Assembly: GCF_900167225.1 (NCBI RefSeq)
Contig: NZ_FUXH01000012.1
Span: 1 to 57,577 of the forward strand
Reading direction: 5' to 3'
From: Porphyromonas crevioricanis
Lineage (GTDB): Bacteria; Bacteroidota; Bacteroidia; Bacteroidales; Porphyromonadaceae
Length of the DNA stretch: 57,577 bases
Each line of letters begins with the position of its first letter. Position 1 is the stretch's first letter. Below are positions 40,696-51,020 of this stretch, in pieces. The translations under genes and the position numbers were made by a program. The notes below the pieces were generated by a model. That model was not told the DNA's origin. It ran no database searches and was given only the letters and a program-made list of their open reading frames with translations.

Positions 40696-42240
40696 TTATT
40701 TGGCGTAGCTCACTGAGCGAGTTTCGCGTATAACGGTAATCTTGACCTGTCCCGGGTAGGTCATTTCCTCTTGTATGCGCCTTGCAATTTCGTTGGATAG
40801 GGTCGCAATCGAGTTGTCATCGGTATGTTCGGCCCCTACTATCACACGCAACTCACGACCGGCCTGAATAGCGTACGTTTTTATTACACCGGGGTAGGAG
40901 AGAGCTAACTGCTCCAAGTCGTTGAGACGTTTGATATAAGCCTCGACAATCTCACGACGTGCACCGGGGCGAGCACCACTGATGGCATCGCACACCTGCA
41001 CGATAGGTGCCAATAGAGAGGTCATCTCGGTTTCATCGTGATGTGCACCTACAGCATTGCATATATCCGGTTTTTCCTTGTATTTCTGGCAGAGCTTCAT
41101 CCCCAGCAGAGCATGTGGCAATTCGGGTTCGTCATCTGGCACTTTACCTATGTCGTGCAACAGGCCGGCTCGCTTGGCTTTCTTTGGGTTGAGCCCCAAT
41201 TCTGAAGCCATCACTGCACATAGATTGGCTGTTTCTCGGGAGTGTTGGAGAAGGTTTTGTCCATAGGAAGAGCGATACTTCATTTTACCGACAAGACGTA
41301 TCAGCTCGGGGTGCAGACCGTGGATACCGAGGTCGATCATTGTGCGCTTACCTGTCTCTATGATCTCTTCCTCTATCTGCTTTCTCACTTTGGCTACTAC
41401 CTCTTCGATGCGTGCCGGGTGGATGCGTCCATCCTGTACCAGTTGGTGTAAGGCCAGACGAGCCACTTCTCTGCGTACCGGATCGAAGCCGGAGAGCACA
41501 ATCGCCTCAGGTGTATCGTCCACAATGATCTCTATACCGGTAGCAGCTTCCAAGGCCCGGATATTGCGTCCCTCACGTCCGATGATCCGACCCTTGATCT
41601 CGTCATTTTCTATATGGAAGACTGTTACAGAGTTTTCGATGGCAGTTTCAGTAGCCACTCGCTGTATGCTTTGTATCACGATGCGCTTGGCTTCCTTGTT
41701 TGCCGTCATTTTGGCTTCTTCGATGATATCATTGATATAGCCGGAGGCCTCATTCTTGGCTTCATCTTTCAGATTTTCTACCAAGTAGTTCTTTGCTTCC
41801 TCGGCAGACATTCCGGAGAGAGACTCCAGCTGCTCTCTTTGTCTACGTGACAGGTCGTCAAGCTCCTTCTGCTTATTGTCGAGAATACCCATTTGGGCTG
41901 TCAGATTTTCCCGAATGGTATCTAACTCTTGGTTTTTCTTTGCAAGTTCTTCTTGCTTTTGCACGAGGTTGCGCTCTCTATTGCGTATTTTGCTCTCGGA
42001 CTGTTGCAACTTGGCTGTACGCTGATTGACTTGCTTCTCCAGATCGGACTTGAGCTGAATAAACCGTTCCTTTACTTCGAGGAGTTTTTTCTGTTTGATA
42101 ACTTCCGATTCTCTTTCTGCTTCGGCCAATCTTTTAGCGGCCTTTTGCTTCAAAAGAGATCGCTGCACGGCCCAGGCTACGACCAGGCCCAGCAAAAAAG
42201 TCATGATCGCTATGATCAAGGTTGTGCTTTCTACTGCCAT
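40696..42240 (-). CDS. rny: Ribonuclease Y
   Basis: A membrane-anchored endoribonuclease that starts mRNA decay. The 514-residue protein has an N-terminal membrane helix ([20 protein letters not shown]), a long coiled coil to about residue 160, a KH domain with [22 protein letters not shown], and an HD domain with [15 protein letters not shown] and [15 protein letters not shown]. It ends SVSYAK. It is separated from zapA by a 139-nt gap of unknown content. Confidence 0.97.
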   Translation of the reverse strand: MAVESTTLIIAIMTFLLGLVVAWAVQRSLLKQKAAKRLAEAERESEVIKQKKLLEVKERFIQLKSDLEKQVNQRTAKLQQSESKIRNRERNLVQKQEELAKKNQELDTIRENLTAQMGILDNKQKELDDLSRRQREQLESLSGMSAEEAKNYLVENLKDEAKNEASGYINDIIEEAKMTANKEAKRIVIQSIQRVATETAIENSVTVFHIENDEIKGRIIGREGRNIRALEAATGIEIIVDDTPEAIVLSGFDPVRREVARLALHQLVQDGRIHPARIEEVVAKVRKQIEEEIIETGKRTMIDLGIHGLHPELIRLVGKMKYRSSYGQNLLQHSRETANLCAVMASELGLNPKKAKRAGLLHDIGKVPDDEPELPHALLGMKLCQKYKEKPDICNAVGAHHDETEMTSLLAPIVQVCDAISGARPGARREIVEAYIKRLNDLEQLALSYPGVIKTYAIQAGRELRVIVGAEHTDDNSIATLSNEIARRIQEEMTYPGQVKITVIRETRSVSYAK

Positions 42241-42379
42241 TATTCTTAGCTATTCGTTTAAAAATCATACAACAAAGACACACCCCCCATCGGTGGTATG
42301 TCTCAAGCTATCAAGGACAAGAAGAAAGAGTAGGAGAGAGTATAGACAGTCGAACAAGCGCGGGATGAACAGACTTTTG
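42241..42379 (-). ncRNA. Possible structured RNA between zapA and rny
   Basis: 139 nt with no gene. On the minus strand AACAAA near the zapA stop can pair with TTTGTT near the rny start, CATCCC with GGGGTG inside it, and GACATACC with GGTGTGTC forms an alternative hairpin. In gammaproteobacteria 6S RNA lies next to zapA, and I recall similar placement in some Bacteroidetes, but this stretch is shorter than typical 6S RNA and has no clear central bubble. It could equally be an rny leader. Confidence 0.25.
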
Positions 42380-42694
42380 TTAGCGGTATTGGCGTAAAAA
42401 CTCCTCTACTGAGCTATTAAGACGTCTGACTTCTTCCATAAGAGGGGCTGTATCCACCTCCTTACGAGTGCGATGCAAGTAATAAGACCTATCCAGAGCC
42501 GCCATGGCAAGATAGTCTTCGGGAGAAATGCGATCACTTTGCCCATATTGCACCTTGTAAGATTCTATGCGAGCGTTGAGCTCAGCAGCAGCCATACGAT
42601 AGCATGGCTCCAGCCTGCTATCCACGACCAATGGCAGACGTATGCCTTGCACAATGAGGGTAATGCTCTGTTGTCTGCCTTCTGTCGAATCCAT
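42380..42694 (-). CDS. zapA: Cell division protein ZapA
   Basis: ZapA binds and bundles FtsZ at mid-cell. The 104-residue protein has the N-terminal ITLIVQGIRLPLVVDSRLEPCYRMAAAELNARI, including the Arg-containing loop, and a helical C-terminal half that forms a coiled-coil dimer. Its ATG overlaps the stop codon of the coiled-coil gene by one nt (TAATG). Confidence 0.9.
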   Translation of the reverse strand: MDSTEGRQQSITLIVQGIRLPLVVDSRLEPCYRMAAAELNARIESYKVQYGQSDRISPEDYLAMAALDRSYYLHRTRKEVDTAPLMEEVRRLNSSVEEFLRQYR

Positions 42695-42990
42695 TATTCT
42701 GTTTCAAGTAGTGCTATGCACTTATCTATATCTTCTATCAGGCAGTCCAAACGCTGTTTGGTCTGCTTTATTTCTTCTTGGCTTGTGGCTATGGCTCGGG
42801 CGGTAAGCAAGGTCTCGGATTTCCCCTTGGCTACTGCACATTGCAGTTCTGCTACCTTTATGCGCTCTTCCTGCTCCCGAATGGTTGCTTCGAGCTGCTC
42901 TATCCGTGCTGCTTGAGTACGTACAAGATCCATGAGACGGGCAACATTGTCGCCAAGCCTCTTTACATCGTACTGCTCCTCTTGCGTCAT
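42694..42990 (-). CDS. Coiled-coil protein, zapA partner
   Basis: A 98-residue almost entirely helical protein (RLMDLVRTQAARIEQLEATIREQEERIKV, then SQEEIKQTKQRLDCLIEDIDKCIALLE) without signal or membrane segment. It is coupled to zapA by a TAATG overlap. Its form recalls ZapB-like or cell-division coiled coils, but no family is clear. A -7 box (TAACTTTG on the minus strand, 43010-43017) lies 20 nt upstream. Confidence 0.8.
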   Translation of the reverse strand: MTQEEQYDVKRLGDNVARLMDLVRTQAARIEQLEATIREQEERIKVAELQCAVAKGKSETLLTARAIATSQEEIKQTKQRLDCLIEDIDKCIALLETE

Positions 42991-43009
42991 AGCACCAGCT
43001 TTGATGGAG

Positions 43010-43017
43010 CAAAGTTA
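43010..43017 (-). promoter_or_regulatory. Promoter -7 box for the coiled-coil/zapA/rny group
   Basis: On the minus strand TAACTTTG is 19 nt before the ATG at 42990. No ideal -33 TTG was seen. Confidence 0.45.
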
Positions 43018-43126
43018 AGCTAAACTTGCGAAAGAACCGACCCTTAGCCCATGGATACTCAATCCTTTAGAGACTGTTGTACAACATGGCTCTCGCTATG
43101 TTACTGTCGATATCCAGGGCAGTCTG

Positions 43127-43705
43127 TCAGTGAAGGCGAAAAGTAAGTCGATGAATAGGTGTCGTTCCCAGCCGTGCGATCGCTTCTCTATGGGTCTTAG
43201 TCGGGTAGCCCATGTTGTGCTCCCAATCGTAGCCGGGAAAACGCAAGGCGGCTTCTTGCATATAGCTGTCTCTATGTGTCTTCGCTAAAATGGAGGCGGC
43301 TGCGATGCTCTGATAGAGAGCATCACCATGTACTATGCAATAGTGAGGAAGGTTTCCGAATGGCTCAAAACGATTCCCGTCTATCAAAAGGAGTTCAGGA
43401 GAAATGCTAAGAGAGGCAATTGCCCTGTGCATAGCCAGAAAAGAGGCTCGCAGGATATTGATTTGGTCTATCTCCTCAGCCGAGACGCTGGCCACAGACC
43501 AAGCGAGGGCTTCGCGTTCAATCAAAACTCTTAGAGCTTCCCGTTTTCTGACCGAAAGTTTTTTCGAGTCATTGAGCAGGTCGCAAGAAAAGTCCGGAGG
43601 CAGGATAACCGCTGCGGCAAAGACCGGTCCAGCCAAACAGCCACGGCCGGCCTCGTCACATCCACACTCGGAACTTCTACCCGGTTGATAGTGAGATCGG
43701 AGCAT
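43127..43705 (-). CDS. rnhB: Ribonuclease HII
   Basis: Cleaves RNA-DNA hybrids and single ribonucleotides in DNA. The protein has [20 protein letters not shown] with the DEAGRG catalytic motif, [27 protein letters not shown] and [16 protein letters not shown]. The frame opens with a TTG at 43723 that overlaps the sufS stop; the ATG at 43705 (MLRSHYQPG, 192 residues) is preferred because it sits just before the conserved N-terminus. It is tightly joined to sufS upstream. Confidence 0.95.
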   Translation of the reverse strand: MLRSHYQPGRSSECGCDEAGRGCLAGPVFAAAVILPPDFSCDLLNDSKKLSVRKREALRVLIEREALAWSVASVSAEEIDQINILRASFLAMHRAIASLSISPELLLIDGNRFEPFGNLPHYCIVHGDALYQSIAAASILAKTHRDSYMQEAALRFPGYDWEHNMGYPTKTHREAIARLGTTPIHRLTFRLH

Positions 43706-43719
43706 TTTGGATCTCTGAT

Positions 43720-44934
43720 TCAAAACATCGTGACGGTCCGCTTTATGGCTTTCAAGAAAGCCTGCACATCTTCCTCCGTATTGTAGAGGCCGACAGAGAC
43801 GCGCACAGTGCCGCTCAGACCAAAATAGTCCATCAGGGGCTGGGCGCAGTGATGCCCCGTGCGAACGGCAACACCTTGCTGATCAAGCAGCATCCCCATG
43901 TCGTAGTGATGAATATCCCCGATTAGAAAAGAAATAACACCGGCTCGTTCCCGGCTTGTCCCCAGAAAGCGAAATCCCTTTATCTGCTCAAGCCCCTCTA
44001 TGATTTGATGGGATAGCTCAGCTTCATGCCGGGCTATGGACTCGATCCCCAACTCCTCCACAAAGTCCAGTGCTGCGGACAATGCTACAGACCCTACATA
44101 GTCGGGCGTTCCTGCTTCAAATTTGTAGGGGAGCTCATTGTAAGTTGTTTTGTCGAAACTTACCTTGGCAATCATTTCTCCCCCTCCTTGGTAGGGAGGC
44201 ATCGTTTCGAGCAGCTCTCTTTTTCCATAGAGGACTCCTAATCCGTTAGGACCGTAAATTTTGTGTGCAGAAAAGGCCAAAAAGTCACAGTCAAGGTCTT
44301 GTACATCCACTCTACTGTGGGCAATCATTTGGGCTGCATCCACCAACACCGGTACCTTGTGTCGGTGAGCGATCTCTATCATTTGTTTTACTGGATTGAC
44401 AATGCCGAGCACATTGCTGATACCGGCAATGGCGACCATTGCGGTTTGAGGAGAGAAGAGTTTTTCGTAGGTGGCCAAGTCCAACGAACCATCTTCTAAG
44501 AGGGGAATGACTCGCAGTTTGAGCCCCACTTGTTCTCCTGCTAATTGCCATGGAACGATATTGGAGTGGTGCTCGGCTGTGCTCAGGATTAGCTCCGAAC
44601 CGGGGCTAAAGTGCTCTTTCCCATAAGAGGAGGCCACCAGATTGATTGCTTCGGTCGTTCCTCGAACAAACAAAATAGAGGAGGAATCGGCTGCATTCAG
44701 ATAGGTCGCAATCCGCTGTCTGGCCTGCTCATGTCTCTCGGTAGCCATTCGGCTGAGGTAATGCACTCCCCTGTGGATGTTGGCATTGTAGCAGCTGTAT
44801 GACTCTGTAATTGCATCCAACACAGATTGTGGTTTCTGCGTTGTGGCTGCATTGTCCATATATATATAGGGCTTACCGCTGACAAGTCGGTTCAGCAGAG
44901 GGAATTGTTGGCGTATTTCTTTCACATTGTACAT
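43720..44934 (-). CDS. sufS: Cysteine desulfurase, SufS type
   Basis: A PLP enzyme that takes sulfur from cysteine for Fe-S cluster assembly. The 404-residue protein has the PLP lysine in [17 protein letters not shown], the catalytic cysteine in [15 protein letters not shown], and [19 protein letters not shown]. The other suf genes (sufB, sufC, sufD) are not adjacent here; porX is divergent on the other side. A TAACTTTG box ends 8 nt before the ATG. Confidence 0.95.
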   Translation of the reverse strand: MYNVKEIRQQFPLLNRLVSGKPYIYMDNAATTQKPQSVLDAITESYSCYNANIHRGVHYLSRMATERHEQARQRIATYLNAADSSSILFVRGTTEAINLVASSYGKEHFSPGSELILSTAEHHSNIVPWQLAGEQVGLKLRVIPLLEDGSLDLATYEKLFSPQTAMVAIAGISNVLGIVNPVKQMIEIAHRHKVPVLVDAAQMIAHSRVDVQDLDCDFLAFSAHKIYGPNGLGVLYGKRELLETMPPYQGGGEMIAKVSFDKTTYNELPYKFEAGTPDYVGSVALSAALDFVEELGIESIARHEAELSHQIIEGLEQIKGFRFLGTSRERAGVISFLIGDIHHYDMGMLLDQQGVAVRTGHHCAQPLMDYFGLSGTVRVSVGLYNTEEDVQAFLKAIKRTVTMF

Positions 44935-44942
44935 GGTGCCGG

Positions 44943-44950
44943 CAAAGTTA
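44943..44950 (-). promoter_or_regulatory. Promoter -7 box for sufS, nearly leaderless
   Basis: The minus strand reads TAACTTTG, only 8 nt before the sufS ATG. The transcript would start close to the start codon. Confidence 0.4.
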
Positions 44951-45033
44951 CAAAATGCGACCTATGGAGTACATCTCCAACTTGCTTTCCTATTTCTCTC
45001 TGATCGATTTTGTTAGGAGCCTCAATCGAGAAG

Positions 45034-45063
45034 TTGGGAGGTCTCTGCTCTTTTGTACCTTTG
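45034..45063 (+). promoter_or_regulatory. Canonical promoter of porX-tsaE
   Basis: TTG (45034-45036), 19 bp, TACCTTTG (45056-45063). The leader is about 20 nt. This is the best-defined promoter of a regulatory gene in the window. Confidence 0.75.
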
Positions 45064-45089
45064 AGCGGAGTAGATAAAACGAATTTCCT

Positions 45090-46631
45090 ATGAGAAGATA
45101 CAGCATATTGTGGGCGGATGATGAGATAGATTTGCTGCGTCCACACATCCTTTTTCTCGAAGCTAAAGGCTATGATGTTACAGCTGTAAATAGCGGTCTT
45201 GATGCTTTGGAAGCCCTGCGTGAGCAGGACTATGATATTATATTTCTGGATGAGATGATGCCCGGGCTTACCGGATTGGAAACACTGCTTCGGATCAAAG
45301 CCTTGAAAGCTCATATCCCAGTCGTTATGGTGACCAAGAGCGAAGAGGAGCAACTCATGAATGAAGCCATAGGTCGTAGCATTTCGGATTACCTGATCAA
45401 ACCGATCAACCCTAACCAGCTTTTGCTTTCTCTCAAAAAACATGTGCATGAGCATACTCTCAAAAATGAGTCGGCCATACAGAGCTACCGTCAGGATTTT
45501 TCCGATTTGTCTGTACAGATATCCGACTGCAACAGTATGGAGCAGTGGAAAGAATTGTATCGGAAACTTGTCTACTGGGATCTTGAGTTGGAGCAATCGG
45601 CTCCCGATATGGCTGAAATGCTTGAGATGCAAAAACGAGAGGCCAATTTGCAGTTTGTTAAGTTTGTTAAAGAACATTACGCGGACTGGATGGCAGGACA
45701 GGGGCGGCCTCTGATGAGCTCCGAGCTTATCAAAACTAAAGTGTTACCTCTGTTAGATGCAGGCGAGAAAGTTTTCTTCATATTGATCGACAACTTTCGT
45801 CTGGATCAATGGGAAGCAGTCAAGACTTTGCTCACTCCTTACTACAGCTTCGATGAGGATCTCTATTGCTCAATACTCCCCTCGGTAACGCATTATGCAC
45901 GCAATGCAATCTTTGCAGGGCTTATGCCGGCCGACATTGCCCGAATGTATCCTGATATGTGGATAGACGAGGAGAGTGAAGAGGGTAAGAATCAATACGA
46001 AGAACAGTTGCTTTCGGCTCTTCTGCAGCGATATCGTAAAAACTATTCTTTCTCTTACCACAAAGTCTATGATACGGCTTTTGGAGAGAAACTTCTCGGA
46101 CGAATCAATAGCCTGAAACAGTATGACCTGAATGTGATCGTACTCAATTTTGTGGATATGATGTCGCATGCTCGTACAGAAAGCAAGATGATGCGGGAGC
46201 TGGCCGGCTCGGAAGCTGCTTATCGCTCTATTACCAAGAGCTGGTTTGAGCACTCTACTGCCATGGAGATGTTCAAACGCATTGCTCAGCAAGGGGCACG
46301 AGTCATCCTTACCACTGATCACGGCACCATACGTGTACACGAAGCGTTAAAAGTGATAGGAGATCGAAGTCTCAACACCAATCTGCGATACAAGGCGGCC
46401 AAGAACCTGACATACAAGGAAAAAGAAGTATATGAAATCCTCAAACCGGAGCAGTATGGGTTACCTAGACCCGGCCTGTCGGGCAAGTACATATTTGCCA
46501 CGGGCAGTGACTTCTTTGCCTACCCCAATAATTTCAATCACTATGTGCAGTATTACCAGGGTACCTTTCAGCATGGCGGTATATCGCTCGAAGAATTGCT
46601 TATCCCGGTAGTTGATATGCAAGCCAAGTAG
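45090..46631 (+). CDS. porX: PorX, response regulator of the type IX secretion system
   Basis: A 513-residue two-domain regulator. Residues 1-125 are a receiver domain (WADDEIDLL, phosphoacceptor Asp54 in IIFLDEMMPG, VTKS, DYLIKPI). A helical linker follows, then a PglZ/alkaline-phosphatase-like domain (FILIDNFRLDQWE, YCSILPSVTHYARNAIFAG, LNFVDMMSHARTE, LTTDHGTIRVHE) with metal-ligand Asp and His residues. In P. gingivalis PorX works with PorY and the sigma factor SigP to express T9SS components; its phosphatase-like domain is reported to cleave oligonucleotides. The window has T9SS cargo nearby but no other Por genes. tsaE begins 9 nt after it. Confidence 0.95.
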   Translation: MRRYSILWADDEIDLLRPHILFLEAKGYDVTAVNSGLDALEALREQDYDIIFLDEMMPGLTGLETLLRIKALKAHIPVVMVTKSEEEQLMNEAIGRSISDYLIKPINPNQLLLSLKKHVHEHTLKNESAIQSYRQDFSDLSVQISDCNSMEQWKELYRKLVYWDLELEQSAPDMAEMLEMQKREANLQFVKFVKEHYADWMAGQGRPLMSSELIKTKVLPLLDAGEKVFFILIDNFRLDQWEAVKTLLTPYYSFDEDLYCSILPSVTHYARNAIFAGLMPADIARMYPDMWIDEESEEGKNQYEEQLLSALLQRYRKNYSFSYHKVYDTAFGEKLLGRINSLKQYDLNVIVLNFVDMMSHARTESKMMRELAGSEAAYRSITKSWFEHSTAMEMFKRIAQQGARVILTTDHGTIRVHEALKVIGDRSLNTNLRYKAAKNLTYKEKEVYEILKPEQYGLPRPGLSGKYIFATGSDFFAYPNNFNHYVQYYQGTFQHGGISLEELLIPVVDMQAK

Positions 46632-46640
46632 AAATCTAAA

Positions 46641-47063
46641 ATGAAAACCAGCTATACAATCCATACCCTCGAGGATCTCTCCCTGGTGGCGAATCAGTTT
46701 GCTTCCGAAATAGGCTCTCGGAGAGTCTTTGCTTTCTATGCTCCTATGGGGACAGGCAAGACGACCTTTATTAAGGCCGTATGTGAAGCCCTCGGTGTGA
46801 AAGATGTGATCAATAGTCCGACATTCTCCATTATTAATGAGTACCGAAGTGAACCAACAGGAGAGACAATTTATCACTTCGACTGCTATCGTCTGGAGCA
46901 AGTACAGGATGCTCTCAACCTCGGGGCGGAAGACTATTTTGCTTCCGGTGCAATATGTTTTATCGAATGGCCGGAGGTTCTGGAGCCAATCTTGCCGGAT
47001 GATACTGTGAGGATACATATCAGTGAGCAGGCAGATGGAAGTCGGGTGCTGGAGTTGAGGTAG
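46641..47063 (+). CDS. tsaE: tRNA threonylcarbamoyladenosine biosynthesis ATPase TsaE
   Basis: TsaE hydrolyses ATP with TsaB-TsaD in making the t6A base of ANN-decoding tRNAs. The 140-residue protein has Walker [15 protein letters not shown], the switch-like [11 protein letters not shown] and the [22 protein letters not shown] motif. Its ATG at 46641 is 9 nt after porX, so it is probably read from the porX promoter, a coupling of secretion control with a housekeeping gene. Confidence 0.95.
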   Translation: MKTSYTIHTLEDLSLVANQFASEIGSRRVFAFYAPMGTGKTTFIKAVCEALGVKDVINSPTFSIINEYRSEPTGETIYHFDCYRLEQVQDALNLGAEDYFASGAICFIEWPEVLEPILPDDTVRIHISEQADGSRVLELR

Positions 47064-47095
47064 GGGTATCTTTGCGGAGTGTAGTATAGAGTAGC

Positions 47096-47126
47096 TTTGT
47101 ATAGCTCTTGGGTTCGTTTATCTTTG
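47096..47126 (+). promoter_or_regulatory. Canonical promoter of pyrH-frr
   Basis: TTTG (47096-47099), 19 bp, TATCTTTG (47119-47126). A second, weaker -7 box TATCTTTG is at 47067-47074, just after tsaE. Confidence 0.7.
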
Positions 47127-47152
47127 TAGAAGCGTAAACAAAACATTTAACA

Positions 47153-47872
47153 ATGAACACTCTCAACCAGCCTTATCACCGTGTGTTACTCAAATTAAGC
47201 GGAGAGTCCTTGGCAGCCTCCGGCAAGCATGGTATAGATGCCCATAGATTGAGTGCCTATGTGCAAGACATTAAGGAAGCCCATGAGAGGGGCATAGAGA
47301 TTGCTATTGTAATAGGGGGTGGTAATATATTTCGTGGAGTGACCGGTACCTATACCGGTATTGATAGGTACAGTGGAGATCAAATGGGTATGCTGGCGAC
47401 CGTGATCAATAGCTTGGCTCTTTGCTCGGCTCTGAGGCATGCAGGTGTGCATGCAGATGTGCTGACTGCTGTGCGTATGGAGCCGGTGGGTGAGTTCTAC
47501 AGCAAATGGAAAGCAGACAGTTTGTTGCGTCAGGGGCATGTAGTGATACTTTCCTGCGGAACTGGAAATCCCTACTTTACCACGGATACAGGTGCGGCCC
47601 TCAGAGGAATAGAGATCGAAGCCGATGCTATGCTCAAGGGGACCAGAGTGGATGGGATTTATACCGCTGACCCGGAGAAAGACCCTACTGCCAAGAAATT
47701 CGATACCATCAGCTATGATGAAATATACGAGCGAAAGCTCAAGGTAATGGACCTTACGGCTTCTACTTTGTGCAGGGAAAATGCTCTACCTATCGTTGTC
47801 TTCGATATGGACAAACCCGGCAATTTGCAGGCTGTACTTAGAGGAGAAGCTATAGGGACTATCGTTCGCTAA
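47153..47872 (+). CDS. pyrH: Uridylate kinase
   Basis: Phosphorylates UMP to UDP in pyrimidine nucleotide synthesis. The 239-residue protein has the amino-acid-kinase fold: [57 protein letters not shown] and [10 protein letters not shown]. It is followed 35 nt later by frr, the usual Bacteroidetes arrangement. Confidence 0.97.
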   Translation: MNTLNQPYHRVLLKLSGESLAASGKHGIDAHRLSAYVQDIKEAHERGIEIAIVIGGGNIFRGVTGTYTGIDRYSGDQMGMLATVINSLALCSALRHAGVHADVLTAVRMEPVGEFYSKWKADSLLRQGHVVILSCGTGNPYFTTDTGAALRGIEIEADAMLKGTRVDGIYTADPEKDPTAKKFDTISYDEIYERKLKVMDLTASTLCRENALPIVVFDMDKPGNLQAVLRGEAIGTIVR

Positions 47873-47907
47873 CAACAAGGAATAAACACACCAAACTAAA
47901 TACGTAT

Positions 47908-48468
47908 ATGGATATTCAAGAATACATCTCCGAAGCCCGGATGGGTATGCAAGATGCAGTAGAATACCTCGAAGAAACCCTTGCTCGTATTAGGGCAGGT
48001 AAGGCAAACCCTAAAATTTTGGATGGGATTATGGTAGAGTACTACGGTGCTCCAACTCCTCTGACTCAGGTTGCTACGGTGACTGTTCCCGATGCACGCA
48101 GCATTGTGATTACTCCTTGGGAAAAGAAAATCATTCGGGATATAGAGAAAGCTATCATCGATTCTCCATTGGGTATTACACCCGAAAACAACGGAGAGTT
48201 GATTCGCTTGGGAATCCCTCCTCTTACCGAGGAAAGACGCAAGCAGCTTGTCAAACAGATAAAGACAGAAGCCGAAGATGCTAAGATAAGTGTACGTAAT
48301 GCCAGACGTGATGCTATAGACAAGATCAAGAAATCAGTCAAGGCAGATTCTACTCCGGAAGATGTGGCCAAAGATGCCGAATCCGAAGCTCAGAAAGTGC
48401 ATGATGCCTATATCAAGAAGATCGATGAAATCTTCGCTGACAAAGAAAAAGAAATAATGACTGTCTGA
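47908..48468 (+). CDS. frr: Ribosome recycling factor
   Basis: Splits the post-termination ribosome with EF-G. The 186-residue protein is all of the family length, with [49 protein letters not shown] and [20 protein letters not shown]. The strong terminator at 48478-48528 lies right after it. Confidence 0.97.
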   Translation: MDIQEYISEARMGMQDAVEYLEETLARIRAGKANPKILDGIMVEYYGAPTPLTQVATVTVPDARSIVITPWEKKIIRDIEKAIIDSPLGITPENNGELIRLGIPPLTEERRKQLVKQIKTEAEDAKISVRNARRDAIDKIKKSVKADSTPEDVAKDAESEAQKVHDAYIKKIDEIFADKEKEIMTV

Positions 48469-48477
48469 CACGAGATC

Positions 48478-48528
48478 GAAGCAGGGCAAGAGAGGTGAAA
48501 GGCCTTGGCCTCCCTGCTTCTTTTTCTT
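48478..48528 (+). terminator. Strong terminator between frr and rsgA
   Basis: Stem GAAGCAGGG (48478-48486) with CCCTGCTTC (48512-48520), an inner AGGCC/GGCCT pairing, and TTTTTCTT. It covers the GTG at 48495, so the rsgA start lies at the ATG at 48534. Confidence 0.9.
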
Positions 48529-48533
48529 CAGCT

Positions 48534-49481
48534 ATGCTCCAAGGTTTGGTGATTTGCAATACCGGCAGCCACTACACTGTGCTGACGGATGACGGGCTTC
48601 AATTAGATTGCCGGGCCAAGGGTAGTTTGCGCCTAAAAGGAATACGTTCTACCAATCCCATCGCTGTGGGAGATAGGGTTGAGGTTGATCCTCGCTCTAC
48701 TACGGAGGATGATGCGGTCTGCTATATCAGACGAATATTGCCACGGCGCAACTATATCATTCGGCGAGCTTCCAACCTTTCCAAAGAGGTTCATATACTG
48801 GGAGCTAATCTGGATGCTGCCCTTTTGGTCTGTACTGTGGCACGACCGGAAACGTCTACAACTTTCATTGATCGATTTTTGGCTACGGCCGAGGCCTATT
48901 CTGTACCGGTGGAGCTGGTTTTCAACAAAATAGACGACTACGCAGAGCCGGAGCAGGAGGCTCTTGAGTATCTGCTTGATTTATACCGCAATATCGGTTA
49001 TCGCTGTTTTGCCACCTCTGCTGTCACCGGAGAAGGAATAGAAGATTTAGGGCAGCACATGACAGGGCGTATAACTCTTGTCAGTGGACATTCTGGGGTG
49101 GGTAAGAGTACGCTTATCAATGCCCTTGTTCCGGGACTTCATTTGCGGACTGCTGCCATATCGGATATTCACCAGACCGGAATGCATACCACTACTTATT
49201 CCGAAATGATCCCTCTTTCGCAGGGTGGATATTTGATAGACTCTCCTGGTATCAAAGGTTTTGGTACGATAGAGATGGATGAGGCAGATGCCTCTCATTA
49301 CTTTCCCGAGATATTTGCAATGTCTGCCCATTGCAGATTTGCCAATTGTACGCATTTGCATGAGCCGGATTGTGCTGTACTAAAGGCTGTTGAGGAGGGT
49401 AAAATTGCCCCTACTCGTTACAATAGTTATCTGAGTATATTGGGCGATAGCAAAGCCGGCAAATACAGACCGGAGTATTGA
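48534..49481 (+). CDS. rsgA: Small ribosomal subunit-dependent GTPase RsgA
   Basis: A late 30S-subunit maturation GTPase. The ATG at 48534 (MLQGLVICN, 315 residues) is preferred to the GTG at 48495, which is inside the terminator. The protein has an OB fold, the circularly permuted GTPase motifs (FNKIDD for G4 before G1 [15 protein letters not shown]3 DSPGIKG), and a C-terminal zinc site in [17 protein letters not shown]. It has no obvious promoter other than read-through. Confidence 0.95.
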   Translation: MLQGLVICNTGSHYTVLTDDGLQLDCRAKGSLRLKGIRSTNPIAVGDRVEVDPRSTTEDDAVCYIRRILPRRNYIIRRASNLSKEVHILGANLDAALLVCTVARPETSTTFIDRFLATAEAYSVPVELVFNKIDDYAEPEQEALEYLLDLYRNIGYRCFATSAVTGEGIEDLGQHMTGRITLVSGHSGVGKSTLINALVPGLHLRTAAISDIHQTGMHTTTYSEMIPLSQGGYLIDSPGIKGFGTIEMDEADASHYFPEIFAMSAHCRFANCTHLHEPDCAVLKAVEEGKIAPTRYNSYLSILGDSKAGKYRPEY

Positions 49482-49568
49482 AAAGACTCCCCTGGTCGGC
49501 AGTATCGACAGTATGTGATACTTTGTGATTTTGAATATATAATCTTGCTAATCTAAAAGGAATTAGAA

Positions 49569-50651
49569 ATGAAAAAAATCTCTCTCCGTTCTTTAGGGGT
49601 GATTTTTATCGCCCTGTTTGCTGCACTGAGTTTTTCCCAAGTGCATGCTGAAAACTATATCTCCTTCAAGACAAAAAAACAACCTGGAGAAGGAGTTTTT
49701 GTTCGCCTCTACATCATTGCCACTGGAAAAGTGGAATTTGAGGGTATTGATGGGAGTAGCTTCGTAAACAAAAAATTCTGCAATTACACTTTAAATTCCC
49801 AAGAGGTAAAAATCAAGGGAGACATCTCATGGTTCTACTGTTATGAAAACGACATTACAGAGCTAGATGTGTCCAACTGTCCTAATCTCTCTGTGTTGCT
49901 GTGTTACAAAAACGAAATAGAAAAATTAGATGTGACTGCCAATGAAAACTTGGAGAGCTTGCGTTGTCATAAGAACAAGATCAAAGAACTTGATTTGAGC
50001 AAATCCTCTTCTTTGAAGAATTTGGAATGTAGCAATAATCCAATCGAAAAAGTTGATGTTTCCCAATGCCTGAATCTAAGAGAGATTGATTGTCATGCAA
50101 CCAAAGTCAGAACCATAGATTTTTCCAATAACACCCATGTCCGTGATGTGCGCGTTTTTCTCAACGAGATCCCCGAATACGAAATGTTGCATTTGGTCAG
50201 AACTCTCCCGATGAGGAAGTATGATCAGTTGAAAGGTAAAGAAGGAAAGTTTTATGTGGTAGAAAGCAGGGATAAGTTGAATCGAGAAGAGAAAAATGTG
50301 TGTAACACGGATGCTGTGAAAATAGCAGGGGATAAAAACTGGTTAGTGCTCGACTATAGCAATGGCAAAAATCAAGGTAAGGGAGTAATTTATCCGGGAG
50401 TGAAACCATCTGATATCGAGCTTGCTGAAGACGCCAATTATGCTGTTTATCCCAACCCTGCTCAAGATTATGTTATTGTTGCAACATATCCGTTCGCAGA
50501 GGTTAGACTCTTAGCTATGAATGCTGAATGCTTGCTTACGACAGTTGCTGATAGCGATGGTTTGGCTCGCCTGAATCTTGCAAAAGTCTCTGACGGTCAC
50601 TACGTAATAATATCTGGTGATAAGGTTTTCAAACTGACTGTTGCTCACTGA
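49569..50651 (+). CDS. Leucine-rich-repeat T9SS cargo protein
   Basis: A 360-residue secreted protein. Residues 1-27 are a signal peptide ending VHA. Residues about 85-220 hold six or seven short LRRs of the InlJ type: CYENDITELDVSNCPNLSVL, KNEIEKLDVTANENLESL, KNKIKELDLSKSSSLKNL, NPIEKVDVSQCLNLREI. The last 75 residues are a T9SS type A sorting domain (YAVYPNPAQDYVIV... KVSDGHYVIISGDKVFKLTV). It is expected at the cell surface. No neighbour shows a partner; a terminator follows at 50742. Confidence 0.88.
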   Translation: MKKISLRSLGVIFIALFAALSFSQVHAENYISFKTKKQPGEGVFVRLYIIATGKVEFEGIDGSSFVNKKFCNYTLNSQEVKIKGDISWFYCYENDITELDVSNCPNLSVLLCYKNEIEKLDVTANENLESLRCHKNKIKELDLSKSSSLKNLECSNNPIEKVDVSQCLNLREIDCHATKVRTIDFSNNTHVRDVRVFLNEIPEYEMLHLVRTLPMRKYDQLKGKEGKFYVVESRDKLNREEKNVCNTDAVKIAGDKNWLVLDYSNGKNQGKGVIYPGVKPSDIELAEDANYAVYPNPAQDYVIVATYPFAEVRLLAMNAECLLTTVADSDGLARLNLAKVSDGHYVIISGDKVFKLTVAH

Positions 50652-50741
50652 TAAATTTGATATGAGAGTAGTTTTCTTATCTCCTGTCTGGGTTTTGAAA
50701 CTATTCAGTCCATAATAACTTCAAAAGTTTATATAAAGTAA

Positions 50742-50781
50742 AAGGGGCTGTGTTGAATACCATATTTTGACACAGCCTCTT
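50742..50781 (+). terminator. Terminator after the LRR protein
   Basis: Stem 50742-50753 with 50770-50781 (12 bp, one G-U), then TCTTTTTTAT. It lies 90 nt after the stop. Confidence 0.85.
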
Positions 50782-50825
50782 CTTTTTTATTTGTATCAGT
50801 TTTTGCTCTTTCGATCTTGAGCTAC

Positions 50826-50863
50826 TTAGTCATTCCTTAAAAACTTCTTTAAGGAATGACTAA
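50826..50863. repeat. Perfect palindrome of unknown role
   Basis: Sixteen bp, TTAGTCATTCCTTAAA (50826-50841) and its reverse complement (50848-50863), with a 6-nt loop, AT-rich and not followed by a T run. It could be an operator, a transposon relic or an inefficient terminator. Confidence 0.7.
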
Positions 50864-51020
50864 TATACTATTACGAAACTAAGCTCTAGTCATCTCTCTC
50901 TTTCTCTTCCTCTTCAGTTTCAAACCTTTCTATCCCCCCCCCTAAAGCTGCCAAAAACTATTAAGATGCTAAAAAAGAGACTTTTCATCTGCAAAGAACA
51001 GATTGTATGATTTCACAACA

